Notes: generated by a model from the letters alone, not told the origin. DNA of 64,000 nucleotides from Methanobacteriaceae archaeon (GCA_023249725.1 JAHFBZ010000001.1:1-64000); one strand, 5' to 3'; numbered from the stretch's first letter, positions 1 through 10,962 are shown. Made by a program: numbers and translations.

Positions 1-250
1 CTATTTTTTTTATTTTTTTATTAATAATTCAATTTTAATTTAAGACGCTTTTAAAAATAAATATTTTTTTTATTTTTTTTAATAATTTATTTTAATTATT
101 TATTTTAAAAAATTTAAATTTGTTTTAAATTTTCCTGTTTTATGAAGTTTCTAATTTCTTATGAATATTTTTCACTATTTTCATTTAATTAATGAATAAT
201 GTGTACACCTATGCGTATTATACTTGACTTTTTTTATTAATTTTTCCTGA
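1..250. other. AT-rich intergenic DNA upstream of nif
   Basis: This stretch is extremely AT-rich, with long runs of T and A in the first 130 bases. I see no coding potential, RNA fold or repeat unit in it. It probably separates the nif operon from a gene outside the window. Confidence 0.6.
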
Positions 251-315
251 AATCGAAATATTTATATATTATATTTACCAACCATCTATTGTCGAAGTAT
301 CGGAAGTATGATTCC
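251..315 (+). promoter_or_regulatory. nifH promoter with NrpR operator
   Basis: A BRE-like element (AATCGAAATA, 251-260) precedes a TATA box (TTTATATATT, 261-270), so transcription should start near 288-295. At 302-315 lies GGAAGTATGATTCC, an exact match to GGAA-N6-TTCC, the operator known for the archaeal nitrogen repressor NrpR. One more base on each side (C and G) also pairs. The operator would sit just downstream of the start site, as described for the Methanococcus nif operon. An nrpR gene is present at 29-30.7 kb. The motif match is seen; binding is inferred. Confidence 0.85.
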
Positions 316-337
316 GTATTCCGATTAATAAACTTAG

Positions 338-1195
<858 letters not shown>

Positions 1196-1234
1196 GGCAT
1201 GGGGCTTGGAATTGTTATATTGGAGGTTAGTAAA

Positions 1235-1552
1235 ATGAAAATGATTAGAGCAATTATAAGGCCGGATAAGACTGAAGAAGTTGTTGATGCACTATCAGAA
1301 TCTGGATATGTGGCCTTAACAAAAATGGACGTTATAGGTAGAGGTAAACAGAAAGGTATTAAAATTGATAAAATCTACTATGACGAGCTGCCTAAAACCA
1401 TGCTTTTACTGGTGGTAGAAGATGATGAAATAGAAGGTATTGTGGATATCGTAAATGAAACCGCTTTTACTGGAAGTTTTGGTGATGGAAAGATATTCAT
1501 AAGTCCTGTTGATGAGGCATACACCGTTAGAACCAGAACTAAAGGATTATAA
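1235..1552 (+). CDS. nifI1: PII-like nitrogenase regulator NifI1
   Basis: GlnB-family protein of 105 aa, placed between nifH and nifD as in methanogens. NifI1 and NifI2 together shut off nitrogenase when ammonium returns, by binding NifDK; 2-oxoglutarate relieves this. The PII motifs are visible: the start MKMIRAIIRP, GRGKQKG before the T-loop, and FGDGKIFISPVDEAYTVRT near the end. I start at the ATG at 1235 because GGAGGT lies at 1222-1227. An in-frame ATG at 1199 would add 12 residues foreign to the family and has no ribosome site. Confidence 0.93.
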   Translation: MKMIRAIIRPDKTEEVVDALSESGYVALTKMDVIGRGKQKGIKIDKIYYDELPKTMLLLVVEDDEIEGIVDIVNETAFTGSFGDGKIFISPVDEAYTVRTRTKGL

Positions 1553-1615
1553 ATCAAAATTTAATTATCACCATTTAAAATCATTAATATAATAAAATAA
1601 ACAAGGTGTCACCTC

Positions 1616-1984
1616 ATGAAAGAGATAATAGCTATCATACGGCCTAATAAAATGGCCGCTACCAAGGAAGTGCTCACTGCCCTGGGGTTCCCGGCAATGA
1701 CTGCCCACCGGGTTATGGGAAGAGGTAAACAAAAAGCCATAATTGACGAAGTTTCTTTTGAAATACAAAAAGAAGAACTTCATAAAAAAGAGGGCAGCAT
1801 GCGATACATCCCCAAAAGACTAATGATCCTCATAGTGCCTGACGAAGATGCTTCTTTAGTAGTGGAAGCCATTATGAGAGTTAATCAAACCGGCCAGATC
1901 GGTGACGGTAAAATATTTGTATGCCCGGTGGACGAAGCCATCAGGGTAAGAACTAAAGAGAAAGGAGAAGAGGCCATAACTTGA
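1616..1984 (+). CDS. nifI2: PII-like nitrogenase regulator NifI2
   Basis: Second GlnB-family subunit, 122 aa, paired with NifI1 in post-translational control of nitrogenase. It begins MKEIIAIIRPNK, has GRGKQKA before the T-loop and ends with IGDGKIFVCPVDEAIRVRT. The T-loop (about residues 45-65, rich in Glu, Lys and His) is longer than in NifI1, which is what separates the two types. A GGTG ribosome site at 1605-1608 precedes the ATG. The 63-base gap after nifI1 holds no promoter I can recognise, so it should belong to the nifH transcript. Confidence 0.93.
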   Translation: MKEIIAIIRPNKMAATKEVLTALGFPAMTAHRVMGRGKQKAIIDEVSFEIQKEELHKKEGSMRYIPKRLMILIVPDEDASLVVEAIMRVNQTGQIGDGKIFVCPVDEAIRVRTKEKGEEAIT

Positions 1985-2068
1985 TTTATGGTCTTTAATT
2001 TAATATTCGCTGATTAAAAATCAATAAAAATCAGCATATCACAAAAATCACATATTTGGGAGAGTAAT

Positions 2069-3526
2069 ATGCCTTTCGATCTATTTGAAGTTGATAAAGA
2101 GATTCCAGAACGGAAAAAACACATTTACATTAAAGATTCTAAAGATCCTAAAGAACACATTCCGGCCTGCAACACCACCACGGTTCCAGGATGTATGACT
2201 GAGAGAGGATGTGCCTTTGCTGGAGCAAAAGGAGTAATTACTGGAGCAATAAAAGACGCACTGCATGTAGTGCATTCTCCAGTGGGATGTACGGCCTATG
2301 CCTATGGTACCAAAAGGTATCCTACCACTCCCGACATGCCCAATGGGGATAAATTCCCTATAGATAATTTTAACCTGAAATACATCACTGGAACTGACAT
2401 TCGGGAGTCTGATGTAGTATTTGGGGGTATGGATAAACTTAAAAAATGTATACTGGAAGCAAATAAAGAGTTTCCAGAAGCTAATGCTATTTATACCTAT
2501 GCCACTTGTACCACTGGGCTAATTGGAGACGATATTGATGCAGTTTCTAGAGAAGTTGCGGAAGAAATAGGAAAAGACGTTATTGCTATAAATGCTCCTG
2601 GATTTGCGGGGCCTAGCCAGTCTAAAGGTCACCAAGTAGCCAATGATGTCTTATTTGAGAGTCTGGTAGGAACCAAGGAGCCTCCACGTACTACGGAATA
2701 TGATGTAAATCTCATTGGTGAGTATAATATTGACGGGGACTTGTGGGTTTTAAGAGAATACTTTGATGAGATGGGAATCAATATCTTGAGTACCTTCAGT
2801 GGGGACTGCTGTCACGACGAAATTGGATGGATGCACCGGGCCAAATTGAGCCTGGTGAGATGTCAAAGATCATCCAACTACATTGCCAAACTCTTAAAAG
2901 AACGATATGATATTCCTTACATAAAAGTAGACTTTTTTGGTATTAGATACCCCACCGAAAACTTGAAAGCATTAGGTGAATACTTTGGAAAAGAGGAAGA
3001 AGCAGAAAAGGTTATTGAAAGCCGAATGAAATGGATCAGACCGGAACTGGATAAACTAAAAGAGAAACTGCAGGGTAAAAAAGTGTGGGTTTTCTCTGGT
3101 GGTCCTAAAAACTGGCACCTTCCTGAGCCTTTAGAAGAAGAGCTAGGAATGGATGTAGTAGCTGTTTCCACTATGTTCGAACACGAAGATGGTTACGAGA
3201 AAATCAAAGAAAGAGTAGGGGAAAATACAGTCATAATTGATGATCCTAACTCCCTGGAAGCTGAAGAAATAATTGAAAAATACAAACCAGACATTGTTTT
3301 ATCTGGTGTTAAGGAAAAATACTTGGCCCACAAAATGGGAGTGCCCTGTATATTAATCCACTCCTATGAAAACGGACCATACATAGGTTTTGAAGGATTT
3401 CTGAATCTGGCCAAGGATATGTATGCGGCCATTTACAACCCTGTATGGAAACTCATGGAATTTGAGCAAGAAATAGAAGAAGAAATTTCTGCGGAAAATC
3501 ACGCCAGAAGAAGAGGCCCCAGTTAG
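2069..3526 (+). CDS. nifD: Nitrogenase molybdenum-iron protein alpha chain NifD
   Basis: Alpha subunit of dinitrogenase, 485 aa. P-cluster ligands are Cys48 (RGCAFAG), Cys74 (HSPVGC) and Cys147 ([11 protein letters not shown]). FeMo-cofactor ligands are Cys265 ([10 protein letters not shown]) and His431 ([10 protein letters not shown]). Gln184 and His188 (SQSKGH) match the catalytic Gln191/His195 pair of Azotobacter. No delta-subunit gene lies between nifD and nifK, which argues against a vanadium or iron-only enzyme. A GGGAGAG ribosome site precedes the ATG. All ligands for an active Mo-nitrogenase are present. Confidence 0.97.
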   Translation: MPFDLFEVDKEIPERKKHIYIKDSKDPKEHIPACNTTTVPGCMTERGCAFAGAKGVITGAIKDALHVVHSPVGCTAYAYGTKRYPTTPDMPNGDKFPIDNFNLKYITGTDIRESDVVFGGMDKLKKCILEANKEFPEANAIYTYATCTTGLIGDDIDAVSREVAEEIGKDVIAINAPGFAGPSQSKGHQVANDVLFESLVGTKEPPRTTEYDVNLIGEYNIDGDLWVLREYFDEMGINILSTFSGDCCHDEIGWMHRAKLSLVRCQRSSNYIAKLLKERYDIPYIKVDFFGIRYPTENLKALGEYFGKEEEAEKVIESRMKWIRPELDKLKEKLQGKKVWVFSGGPKNWHLPEPLEEELGMDVVAVSTMFEHEDGYEKIKERVGENTVIIDDPNSLEAEEIIEKYKPDIVLSGVKEKYLAHKMGVPCILIHSYENGPYIGFEGFLNLAKDMYAAIYNPVWKLMEFEQEIEEEISAENHARRRGPS

Positions 3527-3565
3527 TGCTGGTAAATAAATTAAAATTTAAAATTAGGTGATTTA

Positions 3566-4954
3566 ATGAGTGATGTAAATATTGTTGAAAGGGGAAGGAC
3601 CCTAGTTGTAAACCCTTTGATAACTTGCCAGCCTCTGGGGGCCATGTTCGCCACATTGGGTATTCACCGTGGTCTGCCACTGGTGCATGGATCTCAGGGG
3701 TGTAACACCTTCGTGAGATATGCTTTCAATCGACATTTCAGAGAACCTGCTGAAATAGCTGTTACCTCACTGCACGAGGACGCTGCTGTTTTTGGAGGTA
3801 GAAGTAACCTTATAAATGGTATTAAGAATCTTTCCAAGAGATTCAGGCCAGATTTAATAGGAGTAGTAACCACTTGTTCCAGTGAGATTATTGGGGATGA
3901 CGTGGAGGGGTTCATGAAAGTGGCCCATAAAGAATTAGCTGAAGAAATTGGGGAAGAAAAAGCCAATAAAACTAAATTGGTTCATATATCAACTCCTAGT
4001 TTTGTAGAACACCATTTCCGAGGCTATGGTAATGCGGTCAAGGCTTTTGTAAATACTCTGACTGAAGAACCAACAGAATCCAATGATAAATTAAATATCA
4101 TTCCAGGTATGGTAAATCCTGGAGATATAAGGGAGATAAAACACATCCTGGGCCTCATGGGAACGGAAGCTATCGTGCTAAGTGATACTTCTGATCCTTT
4201 TGATTCTCCTTTAAGACCTTCCACCACAGAATCAATGCCTTTCTATCCTAAAGGCGGTACTCGGGTGGAAGAAATTGCTGATTCATCTAATAGTCTAGGA
4301 ACTATTTCTTTACCATTCTATGGTGATGATGCGGCCAATTCTCTGGAGAAAAAGTATGATGTACCTGCTAAAATTGGGCCTATGCCTATTGGTGTTCAGA
4401 ACACAGATGAATTCGTGAGAAACGTTACTAAATTGACGGGTTTAGAGGCCAGTGAAGAACTACTGGATGAAAGAGGACTTCTCATAGATTCCATGGCCGA
4501 TTTATGTTCCAGATACTTATTTGGAAGGAAAGTTGCTATTTACGGGGACCCGGCATTAGTAATGGGTATGGCCCGATTTGTATGTGAAATAGGAATGATT
4601 CCTTCCTTTGTGTGCACCGGTGTGGAAAATCCTGAATTTGTGGAAGAGATGAAAAAAGTAGGTAAAGAGTCTGAGGGCCCAGTAGAAGTCATGCCTGGAT
4701 CTGATTTAAGGGCTTTAGAAGTAAGATTAGAGGAAGAACCAGTTGATTTAGTAATTGGAAATTCTGAAGGACGTTTGATTACTAGAGATCTGGATATTCC
4801 CCTGGTAAGAGTAGGATTTCCGGTTTACGATCGTGCAGGATACCATAGAGTACCTATTGTAGGTTACAATGGTAGTGTAAACCTCATTGACCGTATAACC
4901 AATATAGTTATGGAAAAATACTATGATGAACAGCACTGGAAACTTCAGCAATAA
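3566..4954 (+). CDS. nifK: Nitrogenase molybdenum-iron protein beta chain NifK
   Basis: Beta subunit, 462 aa, which shares the P-cluster with NifD. Ligands are Cys21 (CQPLGAM), Cys46 (HGSQGC) and Cys104 (TTCSSEIIGDD). It is shorter than the roughly 520-residue Azotobacter protein because the N-terminal extension is missing, which is usual in anaerobes and methanogens. The start follows the pattern GGTGATTTAATG, which also helps place GTG starts elsewhere in the window. It lies 39 bases after nifD. Confidence 0.97.
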   Translation: MSDVNIVERGRTLVVNPLITCQPLGAMFATLGIHRGLPLVHGSQGCNTFVRYAFNRHFREPAEIAVTSLHEDAAVFGGRSNLINGIKNLSKRFRPDLIGVVTTCSSEIIGDDVEGFMKVAHKELAEEIGEEKANKTKLVHISTPSFVEHHFRGYGNAVKAFVNTLTEEPTESNDKLNIIPGMVNPGDIREIKHILGLMGTEAIVLSDTSDPFDSPLRPSTTESMPFYPKGGTRVEEIADSSNSLGTISLPFYGDDAANSLEKKYDVPAKIGPMPIGVQNTDEFVRNVTKLTGLEASEELLDERGLLIDSMADLCSRYLFGRKVAIYGDPALVMGMARFVCEIGMIPSFVCTGVENPEFVEEMKKVGKESEGPVEVMPGSDLRALEVRLEEEPVDLVIGNSEGRLITRDLDIPLVRVGFPVYDRAGYHRVPIVGYNGSVNLIDRITNIVMEKYYDEQHWKLQQ

Positions 4955-5038
4955 TTCAATAAATTTAGCTTAAATTAGAATATTTAAAGATATCAAAATA
5001 GTTCTGAAGTTAATTATTGAATTAAACAATTTAATTAA

Positions 5039-5071
5039 TCTCTTTTTTATTTAAAAAGAATAAAAAAGAGA
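5039..5071 (+). terminator. Hairpin between nifK and nifE
   Basis: A perfect 13-base inverted repeat (5039-5051 with 5059-5071) encloses a 7-base loop. The stem is mostly A-T pairs. It lies 85 bases after the nifK stop and could end or thin out the nifHIDK transcript before nifE, or mark an RNA processing site. Function is inferred only from position and symmetry. Confidence 0.45.
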
Positions 5072-5122
5072 ATTACTTAAATTAATATTCTACTTTTCTT
5101 TAAATTTTTTAAAATTTTATAT

Positions 5123-5179
5123 TCAATTCGAATTGATTGAATAATTGATATTGAATTAAAAATTAGTTGATAATTATCA
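5123..5179 (+). promoter_or_regulatory. Two perfect palindromes upstream of nifE
   Basis: TCAATTCGAATTGA (5123-5136) and TGATAATTATCA (5168-5179) are perfect palindromes of 14 and 12 bases in the 261-base gap before nifE. No GGAA-N6-TTCC operator is present here. They could be binding sites for another regulator, or chance products of AT-rich DNA. Confidence 0.3.
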
Positions 5180-5215
5180 TTAAAATATCATTAAAATCAA
5201 GCCTTGGTGGTTTAT

Positions 5216-6757
5216 ATGAAAAATTCCTCAAAAAAATTTAATGGATCTGAATCATTAAAATCAACTGCTAAAGAGCCTTTAAAGGAATTAAAATCAAGTG
5301 AATCACCACAAAATGATGACTTGATTATTACTGAAGTTCCAGACTCCATCATAAAAACTCTGGAATCCCGAATAGATCACATGTGTGTGAAAAAAGACGA
5401 AGGTGATGAAAGAGGCCCATCATGTAACATGGCCTCTGTTCCAGGAGCAGTTACTCAAAGATCATGTGTATATGGTGGGGCCCGGGTAGTTCTAATGCCT
5501 ATAACTGATGCCATACATTTGGTACACGGCCCTATTGGATGTGCGTCTTGTACATGGGATATTCGTGGAAGTAGGAGTTCAGGAGAAGAATTATACAAAA
5601 AAGGATTTTCCACTAACCTTCAGGAAAAAGACATTGTATTTGGTGGAGAAAAAAAATTATTTGATACAATCATTGAACTCAATGGAATTTACAATCCCGC
5701 AGCCATATTTGTCTATTCCACCTGTGTAGTAGGATTAATTGGTGACGATTTAAAAAGTGTTGCCCGGGAAGCAGAAGAAATCACCAAGTGCCGCATCATA
5801 CCTGTTCAATCTGAGGGATTCAGAAGCTTTAATAAATCTCTGGGCCATCAACTGGCCTGTGATGCCATGTTGGATCATTTGATTGGGACTGGGGAACTGG
5901 AAAAACCGGAAAAATTAGGATTAGGTCAAAAATCATTGGCTTCAACTCAAGAAAAAGGTCCTACTTTAAATATTGTGGGAGAATTTAATGTGGCTGGTGA
6001 TTTGTGGGCCATACAGCCCCTAATTGAGAAAATGGGCATAACTGTTCAATCGGCCATAACTGGGGACTCCTGCGTAGAAGAAATAGCCAATGCCCATAGG
6101 GCTGATTTGAATATTGTGCAATGTCAGAAATCTTCTAACTACCTGGCCCGGCAAATGGAGGAAAAATACGGTATTCCTCACCTTAAGGTTAATTTCTTTG
6201 GGATTGAAGATACCGGGAAATCCCTACTTTCCATTGCTGATTTTTTCCAGGACCAATATCCTGAAATCAGGGAAATAGCTGAGAAAATAATTGAAACAGA
6301 AATAAAAAAGGTAAGATCTGAAATAAGCCACTATAAAACCAGATTAACCGGAAAAAGAGTAGCGGTTTACGTGGGTGGTAATAAGGCCTGGTCTCTTATC
6401 AGTGCCTTTGAAGAGCTGGGAATGAAAGTTATAATGACTGGAACTCAGAACGGACTACCTGAAGACTACCATCGAATAATGGAGACAGTAAGTGAAGGTA
6501 CTCTGGTGGTAGATGATGCCAACTCTATGGAACTGGCCAAGCTACTGAAAAAATATCATCCTGATTTAATTGTATCTGGGGCTAAAGAAAAATATATGGC
6601 TCACAAGTTAGGTATTCCTTTCTGTGACTTTAATCACGATAGAATAAGCTCATTTGCAAGTTTCAATGGATTTATAAACTTTGCTAAAGAAGTAGACCGG
6701 GCCGTTTCCAGCCCGGTATGGAAATTAACCTCAAAATATTATCAGGGGATAGTTTAA
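5216..6757 (+). CDS. nifE: FeMo-cofactor scaffold protein NifE
   Basis: NifE pairs with NifN to form the scaffold on which the NifB-derived cluster matures into FeMo-cofactor. The protein has 513 aa and resembles NifD: cluster Cys in [20 protein letters not shown] and [11 protein letters not shown], and a later [13 protein letters not shown] segment. About 45 N-terminal residues are a Ser/Lys/Glu-rich extension not needed for the fold. I start at the ATG at 5216 because GGTGGT lies just upstream; an in-frame TTG at 5204 has no ribosome site. A 261-base gap with a hairpin separates it from nifK, so it may have its own promoter. Confidence 0.93.
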   Translation: MKNSSKKFNGSESLKSTAKEPLKELKSSESPQNDDLIITEVPDSIIKTLESRIDHMCVKKDEGDERGPSCNMASVPGAVTQRSCVYGGARVVLMPITDAIHLVHGPIGCASCTWDIRGSRSSGEELYKKGFSTNLQEKDIVFGGEKKLFDTIIELNGIYNPAAIFVYSTCVVGLIGDDLKSVAREAEEITKCRIIPVQSEGFRSFNKSLGHQLACDAMLDHLIGTGELEKPEKLGLGQKSLASTQEKGPTLNIVGEFNVAGDLWAIQPLIEKMGITVQSAITGDSCVEEIANAHRADLNIVQCQKSSNYLARQMEEKYGIPHLKVNFFGIEDTGKSLLSIADFFQDQYPEIREIAEKIIETEIKKVRSEISHYKTRLTGKRVAVYVGGNKAWSLISAFEELGMKVIMTGTQNGLPEDYHRIMETVSEGTLVVDDANSMELAKLLKKYHPDLIVSGAKEKYMAHKLGIPFCDFNHDRISSFASFNGFINFAKEVDRAVSSPVWKLTSKYYQGIV

Positions 6758-6758
6758 A

Positions 6759-8207
6759 ATGAATGAAGATAAATTACTCCCTAATGAAGATTATTCAAAA
6801 TGCCAAGAATTAACTAACTGCGATTCAGGTTCACATACAAACTGTAAGGGGTCATGTGGTGAAATTAGCATTCCTAAATCAAAAAAACATTTTGCAGTGA
6901 TTAATCCCTCAAAAATGTGTCAGCCTATGGGTGCGGTACAGGTTCTTCTGGGAATTGAGGGAGCTATGCCATTAATTCACGGTTCTCAAGGATGTAGTAC
7001 TTATTTGAGGTTCCAGATGTGCAGACACTTCCGTGAACCAGTAAATATATCATCCACTTCCATGAGTGAAAGCACAGTAGTATATGGTGGTGAAGAAAAC
7101 TTATTAAAAGCTTTAGATACGATTTGGAGGGAATACAAACCAAAATTAATTGGGGTAACATCTAGCTGTCTCACTGAAACCATTGGGGATGATATGGGTC
7201 TCATTATCCGAAAATTCAGATCAAAACATCCTGATGAAGAATTACCTCCCATAATTCCCATATCTACTCCCAGCTATTCAGGTTCACATGTTGATGGATA
7301 TGATAAAGCAGTTAAATCTCTTTTGGAAAATATGGCTGTACAGAATCAAACTAATAGTAAAATAAACATTATAACTGGAAATATTTCCCCAGCAGATATC
7401 CGGGAAATTAAGGAAATTCTGGAAATAATGAAATGTTCTAGTATCATACTTACTGACAATTCAGAATCCCTTGATGCACCCCATACAGATTCTGTTTCAT
7501 TTTTACCGCCTGCCGGAACTAAAGTAAATGAAATAATTGATTCTGCAAATTCTAAAGCTACTATTTCTTTATGTAAACATGCCAATTCAGGAGCAAAGTT
7601 TTTGAAAAAACGTTTTGATGTTAAATCCATATCTGGACCTCTTCCAGTGGGATTAAAAAACACAGATAAATTCATCTCAGCAATCTGCAAAATTCAAAAT
7701 TGCGATCTCCCAGAGAAACTGGAAAAGGATAGGGGCCGTCTTATTGATACTATAATCGATGCCCACCCTTACAATTATCAAAGAAAAGTGGCCATATATG
7801 GTGACCCTGATGTGGTGAGTGGTTTGGCTGGATTTACTGCAGAGCTGGGCATGATACCGACAGTAGTCTGCACTGGGGCTGAAAGTAATCGTTTCATGGA
7901 CGACATGAAAGAAGTGGCCAAAGAAAGCCCTACTAAACCTTCCGTAATGGAAGGATGTGACCTTTATGATCTTCAAAATTATATAAAAGACAATCCAGTT
8001 GATTTGCTGATTGGAAATTCTTACGGTGCCCGTATAGCTAATGAAGAAAATATTCCTCTTTTTAGAGTAGGATTTCCTATATATGATAGAATGGGCGCAC
8101 AAAGAATCCCTATTGTCGGTTATTCAGCAGGAATCAGTTTAGTAGATACTCTGGCCAACATGATTCTGGAAAAGTACTATGATGCCTCAGGATGGGAAAT
8201 TGAGTGA
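6759..8207 (+). CDS. nifN: FeMo-cofactor scaffold protein NifN
   Basis: Partner of NifE, 482 aa, homologous to NifK: CQPMGAVQVLLGIEG, LIHGSQGCSTYLRFQMCRHFREP and SSCLTETIGDDMG correspond to the NifK cysteine regions. The start codon is one base past the nifE stop, so the two are translated together. An extra N-terminal tail of about 40 residues contains four cysteines (15, 21, 29, 33) not seen in NifK here; their role is unknown. Confidence 0.92.
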   Translation: MNEDKLLPNEDYSKCQELTNCDSGSHTNCKGSCGEISIPKSKKHFAVINPSKMCQPMGAVQVLLGIEGAMPLIHGSQGCSTYLRFQMCRHFREPVNISSTSMSESTVVYGGEENLLKALDTIWREYKPKLIGVTSSCLTETIGDDMGLIIRKFRSKHPDEELPPIIPISTPSYSGSHVDGYDKAVKSLLENMAVQNQTNSKINIITGNISPADIREIKEILEIMKCSSIILTDNSESLDAPHTDSVSFLPPAGTKVNEIIDSANSKATISLCKHANSGAKFLKKRFDVKSISGPLPVGLKNTDKFISAICKIQNCDLPEKLEKDRGRLIDTIIDAHPYNYQRKVAIYGDPDVVSGLAGFTAELGMIPTVVCTGAESNRFMDDMKEVAKESPTKPSVMEGCDLYDLQNYIKDNPVDLLIGNSYGARIANEENIPLFRVGFPIYDRMGAQRIPIVGYSAGISLVDTLANMILEKYYDASGWEIE

Positions 8208-8270
8208 ATTTTGTAAAATCTGATGATTTAAAGATTTATATAAGAATTAAGATTGAAATGAGGTTAAAAT

Positions 8271-8597
8271 ATGGGTGAGAATATTCGAATAGCAGTAGCT
8301 TCCAGTGATGGCAAAACTGTTAATATGCACTTTGGAGATGCTTCCCACTTTCTCATATTTGAAGTAGAAGGAAACCAAGTAAATTTTGTGGAATTAATGG
8401 AAAAAGAAAAGAAACCTCTTCAAGAACACTCTGACCGGTGGATGCAATCTCTGGACATTATAACAGATTGTAAGGCCATTTTATGCAGCAGAATGGGCCA
8501 AGAACCAGCTTCAAAACTCGAAGAAGAAGGTATATGTCCAGTACAATTCTCGGGAACTATTGCTGATGCTATAAAATACTACTTAAAAGGAAAATGA
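8271..8597 (+). CDS. nifX: NifX-like cofactor-binding protein
   Basis: 108-aa protein of the dinitrogenase iron-molybdenum cofactor family (NifX, NafY and NifB C-terminal type). It begins IRIAVASSDGKTVNMHFGDASHFLIFEV, and its N-terminal His-Phe-Gly motif is typical. Such proteins hold FeMo-co or its precursor in transit. It ends the nif run, 63 bases after nifN. No radical-SAM nifB lies in the window, so NifB must be encoded elsewhere. Confidence 0.82.
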   Translation: MGENIRIAVASSDGKTVNMHFGDASHFLIFEVEGNQVNFVELMEKEKKPLQEHSDRWMQSLDIITDCKAILCSRMGQEPASKLEEEGICPVQFSGTIADAIKYYLKGK

Positions 8598-8795
8598 TTA
8601 GAGAATTAGTTAATTAAACTATTATACTAGCTATTGCCTAGAGTAGTTAATTAATAATATATTTGATGATATAAATAATCTTTATAAAATATTTCATTAT
8701 TTAATTCTTTTAGTGAAATACTTAGTGGAATAACCATTCAAAGAAATAATATTTGATATGGGAATAGAAAAATATCAGTATTTAGAGGTATTTAA

Positions 8796-10820
8796 TTGAA
8801 AAAAATTTTGACGGCCTGTACCAAGGACTGTCCTGGGTCTTGTAGTATAATTGCCACAGTAGATGATGGCGAAATAACTTCCTTGAATGGAAATCCGGAT
8901 CATACCTATACTCAGGGTTTTCTATGTTCCAGCACTTCTAAATTCCTTAAAGACAGATTTTATAATCCTCAAAGGATTCTCCACCCAATCATTAAAAAAA
9001 ATGGGGAATGGGAAAGAATATCCTGGGGTGAAGCACTTCAAATAGCAGCAGATAAAATATCAGAAATCATCCTGGAGCATGGACCTGAATCCATACTTTA
9101 TTATCAGGGATTTGGTGCTAGAAGTGCCTTGCGAATTTTAAATAGAAGATTTTTCAATCTTTTAGGAGGAGCATCCACTCTCTATGGTACGGTATGTGGT
9201 GGAACTGGTCAAGCCGGCCAGGAGATGGATTTAGGTGAAAGAATATCACATGACCCTATAGATCACTTAAATAGTAATCTTATAATTATATGGGGACGAA
9301 ACCCGGCAGTTACTGACCTTCATATATGGAAAATCATTAAAAAGGCCAGAAAAAATGGGGCAAAAGTGGTAACCATAGATCCGGTAAAAACCAGAACTGC
9401 AAGGGCCAGTGATATTCATTACCAGCCAAAACCGGGCAATGACTCCTATCTGGCCATGGCCATGGCCAAGATTATTTTAAAAGAAGGCCTAGAAGACCAG
9501 GAATTTATTGAAAATCACAGTGAGAACTTTGACCAATACCAGAAAATCCTGAATGATTATACTCTGGAAGAACTGGCTGTAAAATGTGATATTCCCTTAT
9601 CTGAGCTGGAAATTCTGGCTAATATTTATTTAAACGGGCCTAGTAGCATTATAACTGGTTGGGGACTGCACCGTTATTTAAAAGGCCATTTAATTTTTAG
9701 AATGATTGATGCACTGGCAGCGGTTTCTGGAAATCTGGGAGTTTCTGGTGGTGGAGTAAGCCAGGGATTTGATGAATTTGGATTTTTTGATGATAAGTGG
9801 GCTGCTGAAGAACTCGCACCACATCATCGAAAACTTCCCATGCCTACCATTGGTCAAGCCATTCTTGATGCCGAGCCTCCCATAAAATTGATATTTTTAA
9901 CCGCCGGAAATCCCGTGGCCATGTGCCCTAACTCCATGAAGGTTAAAAAGGCTTTTAAAAGTGCAGATTTTGTAATAATGGTGGATCAATTCTTAAATGA
10001 CACTTCACAAACTGCAGATTTATTTTTACCCGCCACCACTTTCCTGGAGGATCAGGATTTGTTGGGAGCCTATGGTCATCACATTGTATCTCCATTAAAT
10101 CCGGTGGCAGATCCTCAAGGTGAATGTAAATCTGAATTGTGGATATTTCAGCAACTGGCCAATATATTAGGATTTGGTAATGACATGGCTGGCAACAGCC
10201 AGCAATGGCTGGAGAAACTGGCGGATCCTATCCTTAAAAAAGGAATTAATCTTGAAAATCTCCTGGAAAAACCGCAAAGAATTCCTGGCCCTCCAGTTAC
10301 TCCCTATTCAGATAAGCAGTTTTTCACTGAATCTCGAAAATTCCAGTTTATTAACGAATTTGAAATGAATGAATGTAATCAATATTCTGAAAAAAATGAA
10401 TTTACCCAGGATAATTTTTCTTCCAAAGAGAATGACAGTAAAATAGAGAATATACGGGATTCGGGTGATTATTCTTTAAGACTGCTTTCCATAATGCCTG
10501 AAAAATGGGTGGGTTCTGAAATTCCAGATAAAGAAATGGTAAAGGGCCATTTAGAACTTAAGGTTCACCCTCAGATACTGGAAAGCCTTGGTTTGAAAAA
10601 TGGCGATTTAGCAATTTTAGAGTCAAAATCAGGCTCACTAGAAGTTAAAATTTCATCAGACCCTGATACTCGGAAAGACTGCGTATCTACTTATAGGGGG
10701 GGCTGGATTGTTCACAATAAATGTGTTAATGTTTTAACAGAAGATATGATCAGTGAAAAAGGTAATGGGACTCCATATTATGAGACTATGGTCAGGATTA
10801 GAAAATTAAGTGATAATTAG
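8796..10820 (+). CDS. Molybdopterin oxidoreductase (DMSO reductase superfamily)
   Basis: 674-aa bis-molybdopterin enzyme. An N-terminal [4Fe-4S] motif uses Cys8, Cys12, Cys16 and Cys44. The molybdopterin domains follow (IIIWGRNPAVTDLHIW, VVTIDPVKTRTA), and a dinucleotide-binding C-terminal domain begins near residue 565. A Cys in TVCGGTGQAG (about residue 132) may be the metal ligand, but I cannot be sure. There is no partner subunit, twin-arginine signal or membrane segment, so it is probably cytoplasmic. The start is TTG with a GAGG ribosome site at 8784-8787. Substrate is unknown; formate dehydrogenase-like or polysulfide reductase-like roles are possible. It has its own 198-base upstream gap after nifX. 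Confidence 0.85.
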   Translation: MKKILTACTKDCPGSCSIIATVDDGEITSLNGNPDHTYTQGFLCSSTSKFLKDRFYNPQRILHPIIKKNGEWERISWGEALQIAADKISEIILEHGPESILYYQGFGARSALRILNRRFFNLLGGASTLYGTVCGGTGQAGQEMDLGERISHDPIDHLNSNLIIIWGRNPAVTDLHIWKIIKKARKNGAKVVTIDPVKTRTARASDIHYQPKPGNDSYLAMAMAKIILKEGLEDQEFIENHSENFDQYQKILNDYTLEELAVKCDIPLSELEILANIYLNGPSSIITGWGLHRYLKGHLIFRMIDALAAVSGNLGVSGGGVSQGFDEFGFFDDKWAAEELAPHHRKLPMPTIGQAILDAEPPIKLIFLTAGNPVAMCPNSMKVKKAFKSADFVIMVDQFLNDTSQTADLFLPATTFLEDQDLLGAYGHHIVSPLNPVADPQGECKSELWIFQQLANILGFGNDMAGNSQQWLEKLADPILKKGINLENLLEKPQRIPGPPVTPYSDKQFFTESRKFQFINEFEMNECNQYSEKNEFTQDNFSSKENDSKIENIRDSGDYSLRLLSIMPEKWVGSEIPDKEMVKGHLELKVHPQILESLGLKNGDLAILESKSGSLEVKISSDPDTRKDCVSTYRGGWIVHNKCVNVLTEDMISEKGNGTPYYETMVRIRKLSDN

Positions 10821-10962
10821 TCCGTTATTAATTGAATAAATTAATTTTCATTTTTAAATTTTTCATATCCTTTCATTTTTTCTATTATTTGATACTATTT
10901 TTTTAATTTATTTATTTAATTTAAAAATAAAAAGAACTTTAAACAAGATAAAAAAGATAATT

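Noticed and set aside
1199-1234. Earlier ATG start for nifI1
   Set aside because: No ribosome site precedes it, the extra residues are foreign to PII proteins, and GGAGGT precedes the ATG at 1235.
2069-4954. Alternative (vanadium or iron-only) nitrogenase
   Set aside because: There is no delta-subunit gene between nifD and nifK, and nifE, nifN and nifX for FeMo-co are present.
8598-8795. AT-rich inverted repeat after nifX as a terminator
   Set aside because: Pairing is short and almost all A-T (TTAATTAA-type), which is expected by chance in this DNA.
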